DNA from: Acidobacteriota bacterium
GTDB lineage: Bacteria > Acidobacteriota > Vicinamibacteria > Vicinamibacterales > UBA2999
DNA: 64,000 nucleotides
NCBI GenBank assembly: GCA_030697165.1
Contig: JAUYQQ010000002.1
Coordinates: 62,001-126,000 of the forward strand
Direction: 5' to 3'
Positions 15,583 to 23,571 of the stretch are shown here, piece by piece. The translations under genes were made by a program, and so were the position numbers. Below the pieces are notes generated by a model. The model was not told the DNA's origin and did no database searches. It was given only the letters and a program-made list of their open reading frames with translations. Numbering within the stretch: the first letter of the stretch is position 1; each line of letters begins with the position of its first letter.

Positions 15583-17891
15583 CCCCGCGGCGGGCGCTCG
15601 CTGCGCTCGCGCTGGTCTTCGCGCTGGCCCACGTCCCGTTTCTCGCCAACTCGCTCGAAGACATCGACTCGGTGAACTTCGCGCTCGGCGTGCGCGACTT
15701 CAATGTGGCCGAGCACCGTCCGCACCCGCCTGGCTACCCCCTGTACATCGCGATGGGCAAGGTGATGACGGCCATCACTGGCACTGTGATGAGCGGCGCA
15801 CCCGCGGCGACGGTGGAAGCGCGCGCACTGGCGGTGCTGTCGGTGCTTGCGGGCCTTGCGGCCATCGCCGGGCTCTACGGTGTGTTCGCGAGCCTGGCCT
15901 CGCGCAAGCCCGCCGCGACGACGCCCTGGAGCCCGCTCAGTATCGAAGCGCTGGCGGCCACCGCGGTCACCGTATCGTGTCCATTGTTCTGGTACCTCGC
16001 CGCGCGCCCGATGAGCGACCTGCCGGGCCTGGCTTTTGCCCTGGCGGCCCAGGCTTGCCTCTTGCTCGCGTGGTGGCGGCAGTCGCCCGGTCCCGACGGC
16101 GATCGGCGACTGTCGCCTGCCATGACGGCGGCGTCGGGCCGGATGATCGTGATCGGGTCGTTTCTGGCGGCGCTCAGCATCGGCATGCGCTCGCAAACCG
16201 TGTGGTTCACGCTGCCGCTGCTGATGGTGGTGCTGTTCGACCGCGTCGGCCGCGGCGTCGCGGGCGCGATGATCGGCGGCGGCATCATGTTCATCGTCGG
16301 CGGCCTGGCCTGGGGTATCCCGCTGCTGGTCGTGAGTGGAGGACTGGGCCCGTACCTGGCTGCGCTCGGGACGCAGGCCGGCGAAGACTTTGCCGGCGGC
16401 GAGATGTTGTACACGAACCTGTCGGCGAGGACGGCGGCGTTTGCGCTGATGCGCACGTTTCTCGACCCATGGGATTCGGTGGTGCTGGGCACCATCGTGA
16501 TGGTGCTCGCTGCGGCCGGAGTGGTGCACCTGTTGCTGCGCGACCGGCGCACCCTGGTCGCGGTCTTGGCCATGAGCGCGCCCTACCTGGTGTTTCACCT
16601 GGCATTCCAGGACACCTCCTTCGTCCGCTACGCGCTGCCGATCGTTCCGGCCATCGCCTTCCTCGCCATGCGCGGTGCCGCCCTGGCGGCTGAGCGCGCC
16701 GTGGCGGTCGCCGCGATCGCCATCTCGATTGGGTCGGTGGTGATTGCCAGCCCGGTGCTGGCGGCCTATGGCGCCGAACCCAGCCCAACCGTACGGGTGC
16801 TCGCGGCCATGACCGCCGAGGCGCCGCCGGGTGCGCCAGTCGCGCTCGCCATGCACCAGACCTTCAAGCGTCCACTCGAAGCCGAGGTCGTGCCGTTTGC
16901 CACGGTGTTGCCGTCGCCGCCGCGGCTCGAGTGGCTCGAGCTGGCAAAGTTCTGGCGCGAGGGCCGCACCGAGCCGGTGTGGTTCCTGGCCGACCCCGTG
17001 CGCAGCGATCTCGCCTTGATCGATCCCGCCAGCCTGAACGCGTCCACCGAGTTTCGCTGGCCGCTGGTCGCCCGCCCGGCATTTGGCGGTATGCGGCCGT
17101 CGGCAGTGCGCTGGTATCGCCTGCCGCCGCCCGGCTGGTTTGCTGAAGAAGGGTGGTCGCTGACGCCCGAGACGTCTGGCATGGCCGGCTTGATGGGTCG
17201 TGGCCCACACCTGGGCCCCATTGTCGCGCGGGTGCGGCGTCGTGCCGGTGCGACTGCCGTGATGGTCGGCGGCCGTAACCTCGGCGCTCCCGGTGACCCT
17301 GCGGCACGCTTCACCATGGCCCTCGACGGGGTCACGCTGCAGCAGTGGGATGCGCCTCCGGGCTTCTTCCTGCACGTCTTCGACGTTCCCGCGGGACGGC
17401 TGCTCGGACAGGGTTCCTTTGCCGAGCTGGCGATTCACTCCACCTCCGGCGCGGGCACGCCCGTCATCCAGACCGCGATCGAACAGTTCGACCTGCAGGA
17501 CACCGGCGCGCTGATGTGGGGCTACGGTGACGGCTGGAACGAAGCGGAGTACAACACCACCCTCGGCGTGTGGCGATGGACCAGCGCGCGGGCGACGCTG
17601 CGTATCGCCGGCGGGGCCGAGGACGTCCGGGTCGCGCTGGAGGTCGAGTCGCCGTTGCGGCACTTCGATGCACCCGCGAACGCGCGGATCCTGGCCGGCG
17701 ATCAAGAGGTTACGAAGACGTCACTGGCCGGGACCCAGACGTGGGAGTTCACCGTTCCCGGCGCGGTGCTGGCGGCGTCTGGCGGCGTGCTGACCATCGA
17801 GACCGACCGGACCTTCGTGCCGGCCGAGCGTGGCGGGGGGGCTGACAATCGGCGCCTGGGATTGCGCATCCTTTCCATTCGTATCCGCTAA
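15579..17891 (+). CDS. GT-C-like polytopic membrane protein
   Basis: A 770-residue protein with about ten membrane spans in the first 400 residues and a soluble C-terminal half of about 350 residues. The first periplasmic loop contains EDIDSVNFALGVRDFNVAEHRPHPPGYPLY, an arrangement typical of GT-C (GT39/DUF2723-like) glycosyltransferases that use lipid-phosphate sugars, with the acidic pair as candidate catalytic residues. The C-terminal part looks beta-rich. The GTG start overlaps the larE stop (GTGA), so they may be cotranscribed. Acceptor and donor are unknown. Confidence 0.65.
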   Translation: MTPRRALAALALVFALAHVPFLANSLEDIDSVNFALGVRDFNVAEHRPHPPGYPLYIAMGKVMTAITGTVMSGAPAATVEARALAVLSVLAGLAAIAGLYGVFASLASRKPAATTPWSPLSIEALAATAVTVSCPLFWYLAARPMSDLPGLAFALAAQACLLLAWWRQSPGPDGDRRLSPAMTAASGRMIVIGSFLAALSIGMRSQTVWFTLPLLMVVLFDRVGRGVAGAMIGGGIMFIVGGLAWGIPLLVVSGGLGPYLAALGTQAGEDFAGGEMLYTNLSARTAAFALMRTFLDPWDSVVLGTIVMVLAAAGVVHLLLRDRRTLVAVLAMSAPYLVFHLAFQDTSFVRYALPIVPAIAFLAMRGAALAAERAVAVAAIAISIGSVVIASPVLAAYGAEPSPTVRVLAAMTAEAPPGAPVALAMHQTFKRPLEAEVVPFATVLPSPPRLEWLELAKFWREGRTEPVWFLADPVRSDLALIDPASLNASTEFRWPLVARPAFGGMRPSAVRWYRLPPPGWFAEEGWSLTPETSGMAGLMGRGPHLGPIVARVRRRAGATAVMVGGRNLGAPGDPAARFTMALDGVTLQQWDAPPGFFLHVFDVPAGRLLGQGSFAELAIHSTSGAGTPVIQTAIEQFDLQDTGALMWGYGDGWNEAEYNTTLGVWRWTSARATLRIAGGAEDVRVALEVESPLRHFDAPANARILAGDQEVTKTSLAGTQTWEFTVPGAVLAASGGVLTIETDRTFVPAERGGGADNRRLGLRILSIRIR

Positions 17892-17894
17892 TCG

Positions 17895-17922
17895 TTGACA
17901 CCGGCAGAAGGCAGCCGTTAAT
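17895..17922 (+). promoter_or_regulatory. Predicted promoter for pal
   Basis: TTGACA (17895-17900) and GTTAAT (17917-17922) are 16 bases apart, about 55 bases upstream of the pal ATG. The -10 box matches four of six consensus bases. Confidence 0.4.
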
Positions 17923-17977
17923 CTGCGCTCAGACAATTCTGTTACCCCAACAGAACTAGCAGATCTAGGGAGATCGA

Positions 17978-18559
17978 ATGACGATCAGTTTGGTTCGACG
18001 AACGGCAAGTGTCGCCACTATCTGCGTGGTGTTGGGCCTGGGTTTAGCAGCCTGCGGCAAGAAGGCTCCGGCACCCGCACCCGCACCGCCACCACCGGCG
18101 GCGGCTCCTGCTGCTCCGCCGCCCCCGCCCGCCCCACCCCCGCCCCCGGCGGCCCCGGCCCCGCGGCCGCTGACCGAAGACGAGCTGTTCGCACAGAAGA
18201 GCTTGGAGCAGCTGAACTCTGAACGGCCCCTGGCCGACGCCTACTTCGACCTCGACTCCTCGACCATTCGTGTCGAGGGCCGGGCGGCGCTGGCGACCAA
18301 CGCCGACTGGCTCAAGCGCTGGACCAACACGCGGATCAGCGTGGAAGGCCACTGCGACGAGCGCGGCACCGCGGAGTACAACCTCGGCCTCGGCGAGCGC
18401 CGCGCGTCGGCCGTGAAAGCCTATCTCGTGGAGTTGGGTGTGCCGGCCGACCGCGTGATGATTGTCAGCAAGGGCAAGGAAACGCCCTTCTGCACGGACT
18501 CGAATGAAGCGTGCTGGCAGCAGAACCGCCGCGGCCACTTCATCATCACGGCGAAATAA
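17978..18559 (+). CDS. pal: Peptidoglycan-associated lipoprotein (Pal/OmpA family)
   Basis: A 193-residue outer-membrane lipoprotein. The signal peptide ends at a lipobox LAAC (Cys26), followed by a Pro/Ala-rich linker of about 40 residues and an OmpA-C domain. That domain shows YFDLDSSTIR, EGHCDERGTAEYNLGLGERRA and RVMIVSKGKETP, the meso-DAP-binding pattern of Pal. It should tie the outer membrane to peptidoglycan as part of the Tol-Pal system; tol genes are not in the window. The start ATG has AGGGAG upstream. The TAA is followed two bases later by a nested palindrome that probably terminates transcription. Confidence 0.93.
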   Translation: MTISLVRRTASVATICVVLGLGLAACGKKAPAPAPAPPPPAAAPAAPPPPPAPPPPPAAPAPRPLTEDELFAQKSLEQLNSERPLADAYFDLDSSTIRVEGRAALATNADWLKRWTNTRISVEGHCDERGTAEYNLGLGERRASAVKAYLVELGVPADRVMIVSKGKETPFCTDSNEACWQQNRRGHFIITAK

Positions 18560-18564
18560 CTAGC

Positions 18565-18621
18565 CCGTAGGGTCGGGCTTTAGCCCGACCGGTGGCGGCG
18601 TACTGAAGTGCGCCCCTACGG
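18565..18621. terminator. Nested palindrome between convergent pal and pyrF
   Basis: GGTCGGGCT-TT-AGCCCGACC (18571-18590) is a perfect 9-2-9 hairpin nested inside the wider pair CCGTAG/CTACGG. It sits between two convergent stop codons. There is no U-tract, so termination is inferred from position; it also looks like a dispersed REP-type repeat. Confidence 0.6.
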
Positions 18622-18624
18622 AAG

Positions 18625-19326
18625 CTACAGCGACGCGGCCATCTGCTCGGCCGCTTCGCGAGGATTGGGCGCTCCAGTAATGGGGCGCCCAATTACCAGG
18701 TACGTCGATCCCGCCTGCATGGCCTCCGCCGGCGTCAGCGTTCTCGCCTGATCGTCCTTGCCCTGTTGCTCCACCGGCCGGATCCCCGGCGTCACAATCT
18801 GGAAATCGGGACCGCACGCCGCGCGGATCGCGGCGGTCTCCTGCGGCGACGCGACCACGCCGTCGAGTCCGCTTTGCTTCGCGAGCTTCGCCAGGTGCAC
18901 CACCTGGTCGAGCACCGGGCGCGTCACGCCGACTTCCGCCAGCGCCTCCGCCGTCATGCTGGTGAGCACCGTCACGCCGATCACGAGCGGCCGCGGCCGG
19001 CCGAGCGCTGCGGCGGCTTTCGTCGCCGCGTCAGCAGCCGCTTTCATCATCGCGCTGCCGCCCGAGGCATGCACGTTGACCATCCAGGCGCCCGTCGCCA
19101 CCGCCGCCTGGACCGCGCCGGCAACGGTGTTGGGAATGTCGTGGAACTTGAGGTCGAGGAACACGCGATCGCCGCGGCTGGTCAGTTCGTGGACCATCGC
19201 CGGACCTTCAGCCGTGAACAACTGCTTGCCGATCTTGTAGCCGCCGACCGCGCCGCGCAGGGCGTCGGCCAGCGCCATGGCCTTGGCGGCCGAGTCGACA
19301 TCGAGGGCGACCAGAATCGGGTTCAT
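18625..19326 (-). CDS. pyrF: Orotidine 5'-phosphate decarboxylase
   Basis: A 233-residue TIM-barrel enzyme that makes UMP from OMP. The active-site motif [12 protein letters not shown] carries the Asp-Lys-Asp charged network, and the start [12 protein letters not shown] and the end [16 protein letters not shown] (phosphate-binding loop) are diagnostic. The start used is ATG at 19326 (MNPILVALD); an in-frame ATG at 19344 would add six residues that fall on a palindromic repeat and have no similarity to the family. It is the last gene of the minus-strand pyrK-pyrD-pyrF set. Confidence 0.93.
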   Translation of the reverse strand: MNPILVALDVDSAAKAMALADALRGAVGGYKIGKQLFTAEGPAMVHELTSRGDRVFLDLKFHDIPNTVAGAVQAAVATGAWMVNVHASGGSAMMKAAADAATKAAAALGRPRPLVIGVTVLTSMTAEALAEVGVTRPVLDQVVHLAKLAKQSGLDGVVASPQETAAIRAACGPDFQIVTPGIRPVEQQGKDDQARTLTPAEAMQAGSTYLVIGRPITGAPNPREAAEQMAASL

Positions 19327-19338
19327 GAGGGAATGTCC

Positions 19339-19360
19339 GGACACACCTAAAGGTGTGTCC
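19339..19360. repeat. Perfect 10-2-10 palindrome carrying the pyrD stop codon
   Basis: GGACACACCT-AA-AGGTGTGTCC. The pyrD TAG (19349-19347 on the minus strand) is inside the palindrome, and the alternative upstream start of pyrF touches its other end. It could act as an intercistronic attenuator or RNA-stability hairpin. Confidence 0.8.
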
Positions 19361-20291
19361 CCACAGAGGGGGGCGTCGGGTCAAAGGCGCCGACCAGGTC
19401 GCTCAGCCGGGCGACCTGGTGGCGCGCCATGTAGTCCTGGAGGCCGTCGAGCACCTTGGTCCAGATGAACGGATCGACGAAATTCTGCGTGCCGATTTGC
19501 ACCGCCGTGGCGCCGGCCAGCATGAACTCCAGCGCATCGCGGGCGTCGGTGATTCCGCCCATGCCAATGACCGGGATCTTCACCAGCTGGTAGCACTCCC
19601 ACACCATGCGAACCGCGATCGGCCGGATGGCCGGGCCACTCAGCCCGCCCAGCACATTGGAGATCTTCGGGCGCCGCGTTTCGACGTCGATCGCCATCGC
19701 CAGGAAGGTGTTGACCAGCGACACGGCGTCGGCGCCGGCGTCTTCCGCGGCCTTGGCAAACGACGCCACGTCGGTCACGTTGGGCGTCAGTTTCGGAATC
19801 ACCGGCAGCGTGGTCGCCTTGCGCACCGCGCTGACCACATCGAAGGTGCCGTGCAGGCTGCACCCGAACTGGATGCCGCCTTCCTTGATGTTGGGGCACG
19901 AGATGTTCAGCTCGATGGCCGCCACCCCTTCCGCATCCGACAACACCTTGCAGACCTCGACGTACTCATCCAGCGTGGTGCCGCACACGTTGACGAAGGT
20001 CCGGGCGCCGCGCTCGCGCAGCAGCGGCAGCTTCTCCTTGACGAACCGGTGCACGCCGATGCCTTGCAGGCCAATGGCGTTGATCATCCCGGCCGGCGTC
20101 TCGACGATGCGCGGTGGCGGATGACCCTGGCGCTCTTTCATGAAGAGGCCCTTCGAGACCACGCCGCCAAGCAGCGACAGGTCGACCACCTGGTCGTACT
20201 CGAGGCCGTAGCCGAAGCAGCCGCTCGCGGCGATCAGCGGGTTTGGCAGCGTCAGCGCGCCGATGGAGACCGAAAGATCGGGGGTCGTCAT
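19347..20291 (-). CDS. pyrD: Dihydroorotate dehydrogenase, class 1B catalytic subunit
   Basis: A 314-residue FMN enzyme that oxidises dihydroorotate to orotate in the cytoplasm. It has the class 1B pattern: [13 protein letters not shown], the active-site loop [13 protein letters not shown] with its catalytic Cys, PKLTPNVTD, and [26 protein letters not shown]. The paired electron-transfer subunit PyrK is encoded directly upstream with a TGATG junction, which also supports the ATG at 20291 as start over the ATG at 20300. The C-terminal residues GTHL and the stop codon are encoded by the palindromic repeat at 19339-19360. Confidence 0.95.
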   Translation of the reverse strand: MTTPDLSVSIGALTLPNPLIAASGCFGYGLEYDQVVDLSLLGGVVSKGLFMKERQGHPPPRIVETPAGMINAIGLQGIGVHRFVKEKLPLLRERGARTFVNVCGTTLDEYVEVCKVLSDAEGVAAIELNISCPNIKEGGIQFGCSLHGTFDVVSAVRKATTLPVIPKLTPNVTDVASFAKAAEDAGADAVSLVNTFLAMAIDVETRRPKISNVLGGLSGPAIRPIAVRMVWECYQLVKIPVIGMGGITDARDALEFMLAGATAVQIGTQNFVDPFIWTKVLDGLQDYMARHQVARLSDLVGAFDPTPPSVGTHL

Positions 20292-21106
20292 CAGTCCCAT
20301 ACCAATTCGGCGCCGTCGAAGACGGGGCCGCTAATGCACGAGCGCACGAGGTTTGATTCTTCGTTGCCGTGCTTCACGGGGATGACGCAGCTGTAGCAAC
20401 CGCCCAGGCCGCATCCCATCACGCGCTCGACCGAGACCTGCGACGGCTGGTGGTAACGCGCCGCCAGCTTGGCCACGGCCGCGAGCATCGGTTCAGGGCC
20501 GCAGGCATAAACCATCGCCGAGTCGCCGGTGCCAAGCGCTTTCAGCGATTCCTCGAGCGGCAGGGTGACGCGGCCCTTGGTGCCGCGAGCGCCGTTTTCG
20601 GTGGTGAGCACTAGGGTCGCGCCCAGTCGCTCGAAGAAGTCCAGGTAGAAGAGCTCTTCACCCGTGCGCGCGCCGTAGAACAGCGTGGTGTCGGTCTTGC
20701 TCGCGGCCAGCGACTCCGCGAGGGTCGCAAACGGCGCCAGGCCCACGCCGCCGGCGACCATCCAGGCCTTGACGGGGGACGATACCGGCCTGAACGGCTG
20801 CCCGAGCGGTCCGAGGCACGACACGACATCGCCCGCTTCGAGGTCGTAGAGCCGGCGCGTGCTGCGGCCGGCGCGCTTGTTGAGGATGCTGACGCCGGTG
20901 ATGGTACCCCGGGCATCGCGCAGCACTTCGAACACCGAGAACGGCCGGCGCAGCAGCGGGTCGGTGACGCCGGCGGGCTTGACCATCACGAACTGGCCCG
21001 GCAGGGTGCGGGCGCCCACTTCCGGCGCGGCCAGGCTCAGGACGGAGTAGTCACTCGACAATCGCGCGTTGGCGATCACGGTCGCGGCGACGTCGATCGG
21101 CGGCAT
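20291..21106 (-). CDS. pyrK: Dihydroorotate dehydrogenase electron-transfer subunit
   Basis: A 271-residue ferredoxin-reductase-like protein that passes electrons from dihydroorotate dehydrogenase to NAD+. It shows the FAD-binding RRPFSVFEV, the NAD-binding segment AGGVGLAPFATLAESL and, near the C-terminus, the [2Fe-2S] ligands CGLGGCYSC with the fourth Cys in RSCISGP. The start is ATG at 21106 (MPPIDV); the frame is open to 21433 but the extra part has no family similarity. An extended -10 box (TGCTATACT) ends six bases before the ATG, so the transcript may be leaderless. Confidence 0.94.
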   Translation of the reverse strand: MPPIDVAATVIANARLSSDYSVLSLAAPEVGARTLPGQFVMVKPAGVTDPLLRRPFSVFEVLRDARGTITGVSILNKRAGRSTRRLYDLEAGDVVSCLGPLGQPFRPVSSPVKAWMVAGGVGLAPFATLAESLAASKTDTTLFYGARTGEELFYLDFFERLGATLVLTTENGARGTKGRVTLPLEESLKALGTGDSAMVYACGPEPMLAAVAKLAARYHQPSQVSVERVMGCGLGGCYSCVIPVKHGNEESNLVRSCISGPVFDGAELVWD

Positions 21107-21112
21107 CAAGCG

Positions 21113-21121
21113 AGTATAGCA
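21113..21121 (-). promoter_or_regulatory. Extended -10 element directly upstream of pyrK
   Basis: On the minus strand TGC-TATACT is followed by six bases and then ATG. With a usual start site 6-8 bases after the -10 box, the mRNA would begin at or near the start codon. No Shine-Dalgarno sequence is visible. No clear -35 box is seen. Confidence 0.5.
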
Positions 21122-21146
21122 AGCCGGGTACAGTGTCCGCGATCCG
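21119..21146. repeat. Dispersed 28-base repeat, copy 1
   Basis: GCAAGCCGGGTACA followed by a diverged second half; the copy at 25756-25783 differs at only a few bases. Confidence 0.6.
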
Positions 21147-21429
21147 TCGCCCGTGAGTGGTCGGACGCCCCATCGGTTTCCACATGCGCGACCTGAATCC
21201 CCGCCTGCGGGGCGAGACGCCTCGCGGGCTCGCCCTTCGCAGAATGTGCGCCCCGTCATCGTGCGCCCGATTGCCGTTTCCACGACCGATGCCAGCGGCG
21301 GCCCCCGCAACTCGTAGATAGCGAAGCGTGCCATTGACAGGCAAGCGATCCGACGCGCATTCGTGGCCCGTGCCCGGTCTGGCGGCACTTCAGGGCACCG
21401 CGCTCGGCAACCACTCCTCTCCCAGACTG

Positions 21430-21624
21430 TCATTTTTCGCCAGACGAGGTGAGCCGCCCCGCGAACCCCCAGTTCTCAGGGTCCACCTCGTCGATGACGA
21501 TGTGGATGTGTTCGGGACGCTTGCCGAGCACCTCCACCAGCGTGGTTGTGATCTGGGCGACCACTCGTGCTTTCTGCTCCCGCGTGACTCCATCGCGCGT
21601 GATCTTGACGTTCACATAAGGCAT
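21430..21624 (-). CDS. 4-oxalocrotonate tautomerase family protein
   Basis: A 64-residue protein beginning MPYVNVKITRDGVTREQK; the Pro exposed after Met removal is the catalytic base of the family. The IHIVIDEVDPENWGFAGRL segment matches the second half of the beta-alpha-beta fold. Such small subunits assemble as hexamers and tautomerise enol/keto acids or related aromatics; the true substrate is unknown. It lies one base after the MarR gene and shares its operon and, by inference, its operator at 23479. Confidence 0.9.
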   Translation of the reverse strand: MPYVNVKITRDGVTREQKARVVAQITTTLVEVLGKRPEHIHIVIDEVDPENWGFAGRLTSSGEK

Positions 21625-21625
21625 G

Positions 21626-22147
21626 TCATTCTCCCGGGGTGGTTTGCGACTGCCGCGTTGACGGTTGCAGTTCGAGAGCGAGCTTGCGCAGCGTGGCGCG
21701 CACCACGCGGGCTTCGCCGCGTCCGAGCATCCCGACCACCTGACGCGCGTCCTCGAAGCGGTCGCGCACCGCGGGATCGATCCGCCGCACGCCGGCCGGC
21801 GTCAGCCGAATGATGGTGCCGCGCCGATCGTCAGGGTCCGGGGTTCTCTTCACGAGTCCAGCATCTTCCAGACGGTCGATCCGGTTGGTCATGGCACCCG
21901 ACGAGAGCAGGAGCTCGTGCAGCAAGCGCTTCGGAGAGAGGCCCTCGGCGCCGTTGCGGCGAAGCGTCGCCAGCACGTCGAATTCCCAGATCGTGAGGTC
22001 GTGATCCCGCAGGACGGCGGTGAGCCGCTCCTCAAGGATTGCCGCCAGCCGCATGATGCGGACGACCAGGGCCATCGGGTCGGGATCCAGGTCCGGCCGG
22101 GCCTCGGCCCACTGCGCCACGAGGTGATCGGCGAAGTCCCGGCTCAT
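21626..22147 (-). CDS. MarR-family transcriptional regulator
   Basis: A 173-residue winged-helix protein. The recognition part reads TIWEFDVLATLRRNGAEGLSPKRLLHELLLSSGAMTNRIDRLEDAGLVKRTPDPDDRRGTIIRLT, the typical MarR helix-turn-helix and wing with the DPDDRR tip. Its ATG overlaps the stop of the PhzF-SnoaL gene (ATGA). A perfect 8-2-8 palindrome upstream of the operon at 23479-23496 is the likely operator, so autoregulation is expected. The inducing ligand is unknown, perhaps a phenolic compound or oxidant as in related regulators. Confidence 0.93.
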   Translation of the reverse strand: MSRDFADHLVAQWAEARPDLDPDPMALVVRIMRLAAILEERLTAVLRDHDLTIWEFDVLATLRRNGAEGLSPKRLLHELLLSSGAMTNRIDRLEDAGLVKRTPDPDDRRGTIIRLTPAGVRRIDPAVRDRFEDARQVVGMLGRGEARVVRATLRKLALELQPSTRQSQTTPGE

Positions 22148-23442
22148 CGCGACCCATCCACCACGAGATCCACGCCGCGATGCGCCCGGACGGCCTCGAG
22201 CGCGCTTCGCTCCACCCAGCCTTCGGCGAGTCGTCCGTCCCGGACGTGCCAGAGTGCAATGCCGCTGAACGACACCGGTCGGCCGTCTGCGGGGAGACCG
22301 AAGATGCCGCCGCTCTGCCCCCGGCAGATCCAGCGGGCCACGACCCGAGTCCCCGCTCGATCGGAAAACACCTCGACCACCTCGTTGGTGGCGCCGGGCA
22401 GCTTCTCATGGAACGCACCGACCCACGCCGCGAACGCGCTCCGTCCCCGCACCTCGGTGCCGGCAGAGGTGAGCACGTAATCCTCGGTCATGAGCTCGTC
22501 GATTGCCGCGAGGTCCGCTGGCACGCTCCACACCCGCGCCAGGAAGGCCCGCGCCAGGTGCTCCGCCGCCTCGTGTGCGGCCACGGGTCGCAGTGGCGAT
22601 TCCAGCCACGCCGCCGTACCTGTGACGGTGATCCCACCCGAGACCGGAACTTGCACCTCGATCCGACTCGGGCGGCCCATGGCGTGGCCCTGGTGAATGA
22701 CCATGCTGCGGGGTGCCGCCACAAGCCCCGCGTCCCGCAAGTAACCGCCGAGAGCGGCGGCCGCGGCTCCGGTGGCCGGATCCTCCACCACGCCGCCCAC
22801 GGGAAAGGGATTGCGGGCGTGGAAGGTGCCTTCGTCCTCACGCCAGATTAGCTGCAGCGTGGTGAGGCCAGCTTCCAGCATGAGGGCTTTTAGCGCCGCG
22901 AAGTCATAGGACAGCTCCTGCAGCCGGGACGGCTTGGCGACGGCCAGGACCAGGTGCCACGCGCCTGCCCATGCGAGCCGTGGGGGAATGGCGCCATCGA
23001 GGTCGGCGGCGGACCAGCCGAGGGCCGCGAGAGCCCCCTCGAGCAACGCGAGCGGCGGCGCCGCTTGTTTTGGAATCACCGACGTCAGCGACGCGCGAAA
23101 GCCATCGTTACTTTCGTCCACGCGGACCGATACCTGCCCAATGGTGGTATCGAAGCGGTACGAGCCCTCGCCGTTCAGCTCGCCGAGGAAGACTCCGGCA
23201 GCGACGGTGGCATGCCCGCAGAAGGACACTTCGGCTTCCGGGCTGTAGTAGCGGACGCGGTAGGTGGCGTCGGCGGTGCGCGCGAGGAAGGCCGTCTCGG
23301 AGTACCCCACGTCCGCGGCGATGCGCTGCATCTCCCGCGGCTCCGGCAGCACGTGGCCGAGCCAGACTCCGGCCGGGTTGCCGCCCTTTGGGTCCCGGGT
23401 GAATGCCGCCAGGCGCCCGAGGATCGGCAAAGTCATCGTCAT
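22144..23442 (-). CDS. PhzF-like isomerase fused to a SnoaL-like domain
   Basis: A 432-residue two-domain protein. Residues about 1-290 are PhzF-type, with GNPAGV, VGYSETAFL, FCGHATVA and VVEDPATGAAAAAL, the active-site motifs of the diaminopimelate-epimerase-like fold. Residues about 305-430 look like a SnoaL/NTF2 ester-cyclase fold (IDELMTEDYVLTSAGTEVRGRSAFAAWV, VSFSGIALWHVRDGRLAEGWVE). I know each family as a stand-alone protein; the fusion is uncommon. The start ATG at 23442 has GGAAGGGG in front. First gene of the MarR-controlled operon. Confidence 0.87.
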   Translation of the reverse strand: MTMTLPILGRLAAFTRDPKGGNPAGVWLGHVLPEPREMQRIAADVGYSETAFLARTADATYRVRYYSPEAEVSFCGHATVAAGVFLGELNGEGSYRFDTTIGQVSVRVDESNDGFRASLTSVIPKQAAPPLALLEGALAALGWSAADLDGAIPPRLAWAGAWHLVLAVAKPSRLQELSYDFAALKALMLEAGLTTLQLIWREDEGTFHARNPFPVGGVVEDPATGAAAAALGGYLRDAGLVAAPRSMVIHQGHAMGRPSRIEVQVPVSGGITVTGTAAWLESPLRPVAAHEAAEHLARAFLARVWSVPADLAAIDELMTEDYVLTSAGTEVRGRSAFAAWVGAFHEKLPGATNEVVEVFSDRAGTRVVARWICRGQSGGIFGLPADGRPVSFSGIALWHVRDGRLAEGWVERSALEAVRAHRGVDLVVDGSR

Positions 23443-23478
23443 GTCATGCCCCTTCCGTCTGCCAGCCTGACCGGTATT

Positions 23479-23496
23479 TATCTTGATGTCAAGATA
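23479..23496. promoter_or_regulatory. Perfect MarR-type operator palindrome
   Basis: TATCTTGATGTCAAGATA is an 8-2-8 perfect inverted repeat 37 bases upstream of the PhzF-SnoaL start, with the spacing and A/T-rich form of MarR-family operators. The regulator is encoded in the operon it would control. Confidence 0.8.
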
Positions 23497-23571
23497 CTTT
23501 ACGTGGAGACACATGCCTTGTGCGCAGGCGGGGCGGAAGGGCTAAGTCGACGACCCGCGATCGGCGTCCGA

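Larger units (their letters stand above)
21107..21429. other. Intergenic stretch without a supported gene
   Basis: About 320 bases between the start of pyrK and the end of the tautomerase gene. Open frames here have no recognisable family. It holds the pyrK -10 box, one copy (21119-21146) of a 28-base repeat also found at 25756-25783, and a GC-rich hairpin-capable run near 21200-21235. Confidence 0.5.

Noticed and set aside
15531-17705. A 724-residue minus-strand open frame opposite the GT-C-like gene
   Set aside because: Arg/Gly/His-rich antisense shadow without motif or ribosome site; the plus-strand protein has membrane spans and a family motif.
18565-18621. Classical intrinsic terminator
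   Set aside because: A strong hairpin is present but no U-tract follows on either strand, so it is listed as a palindrome with probable terminator role only.
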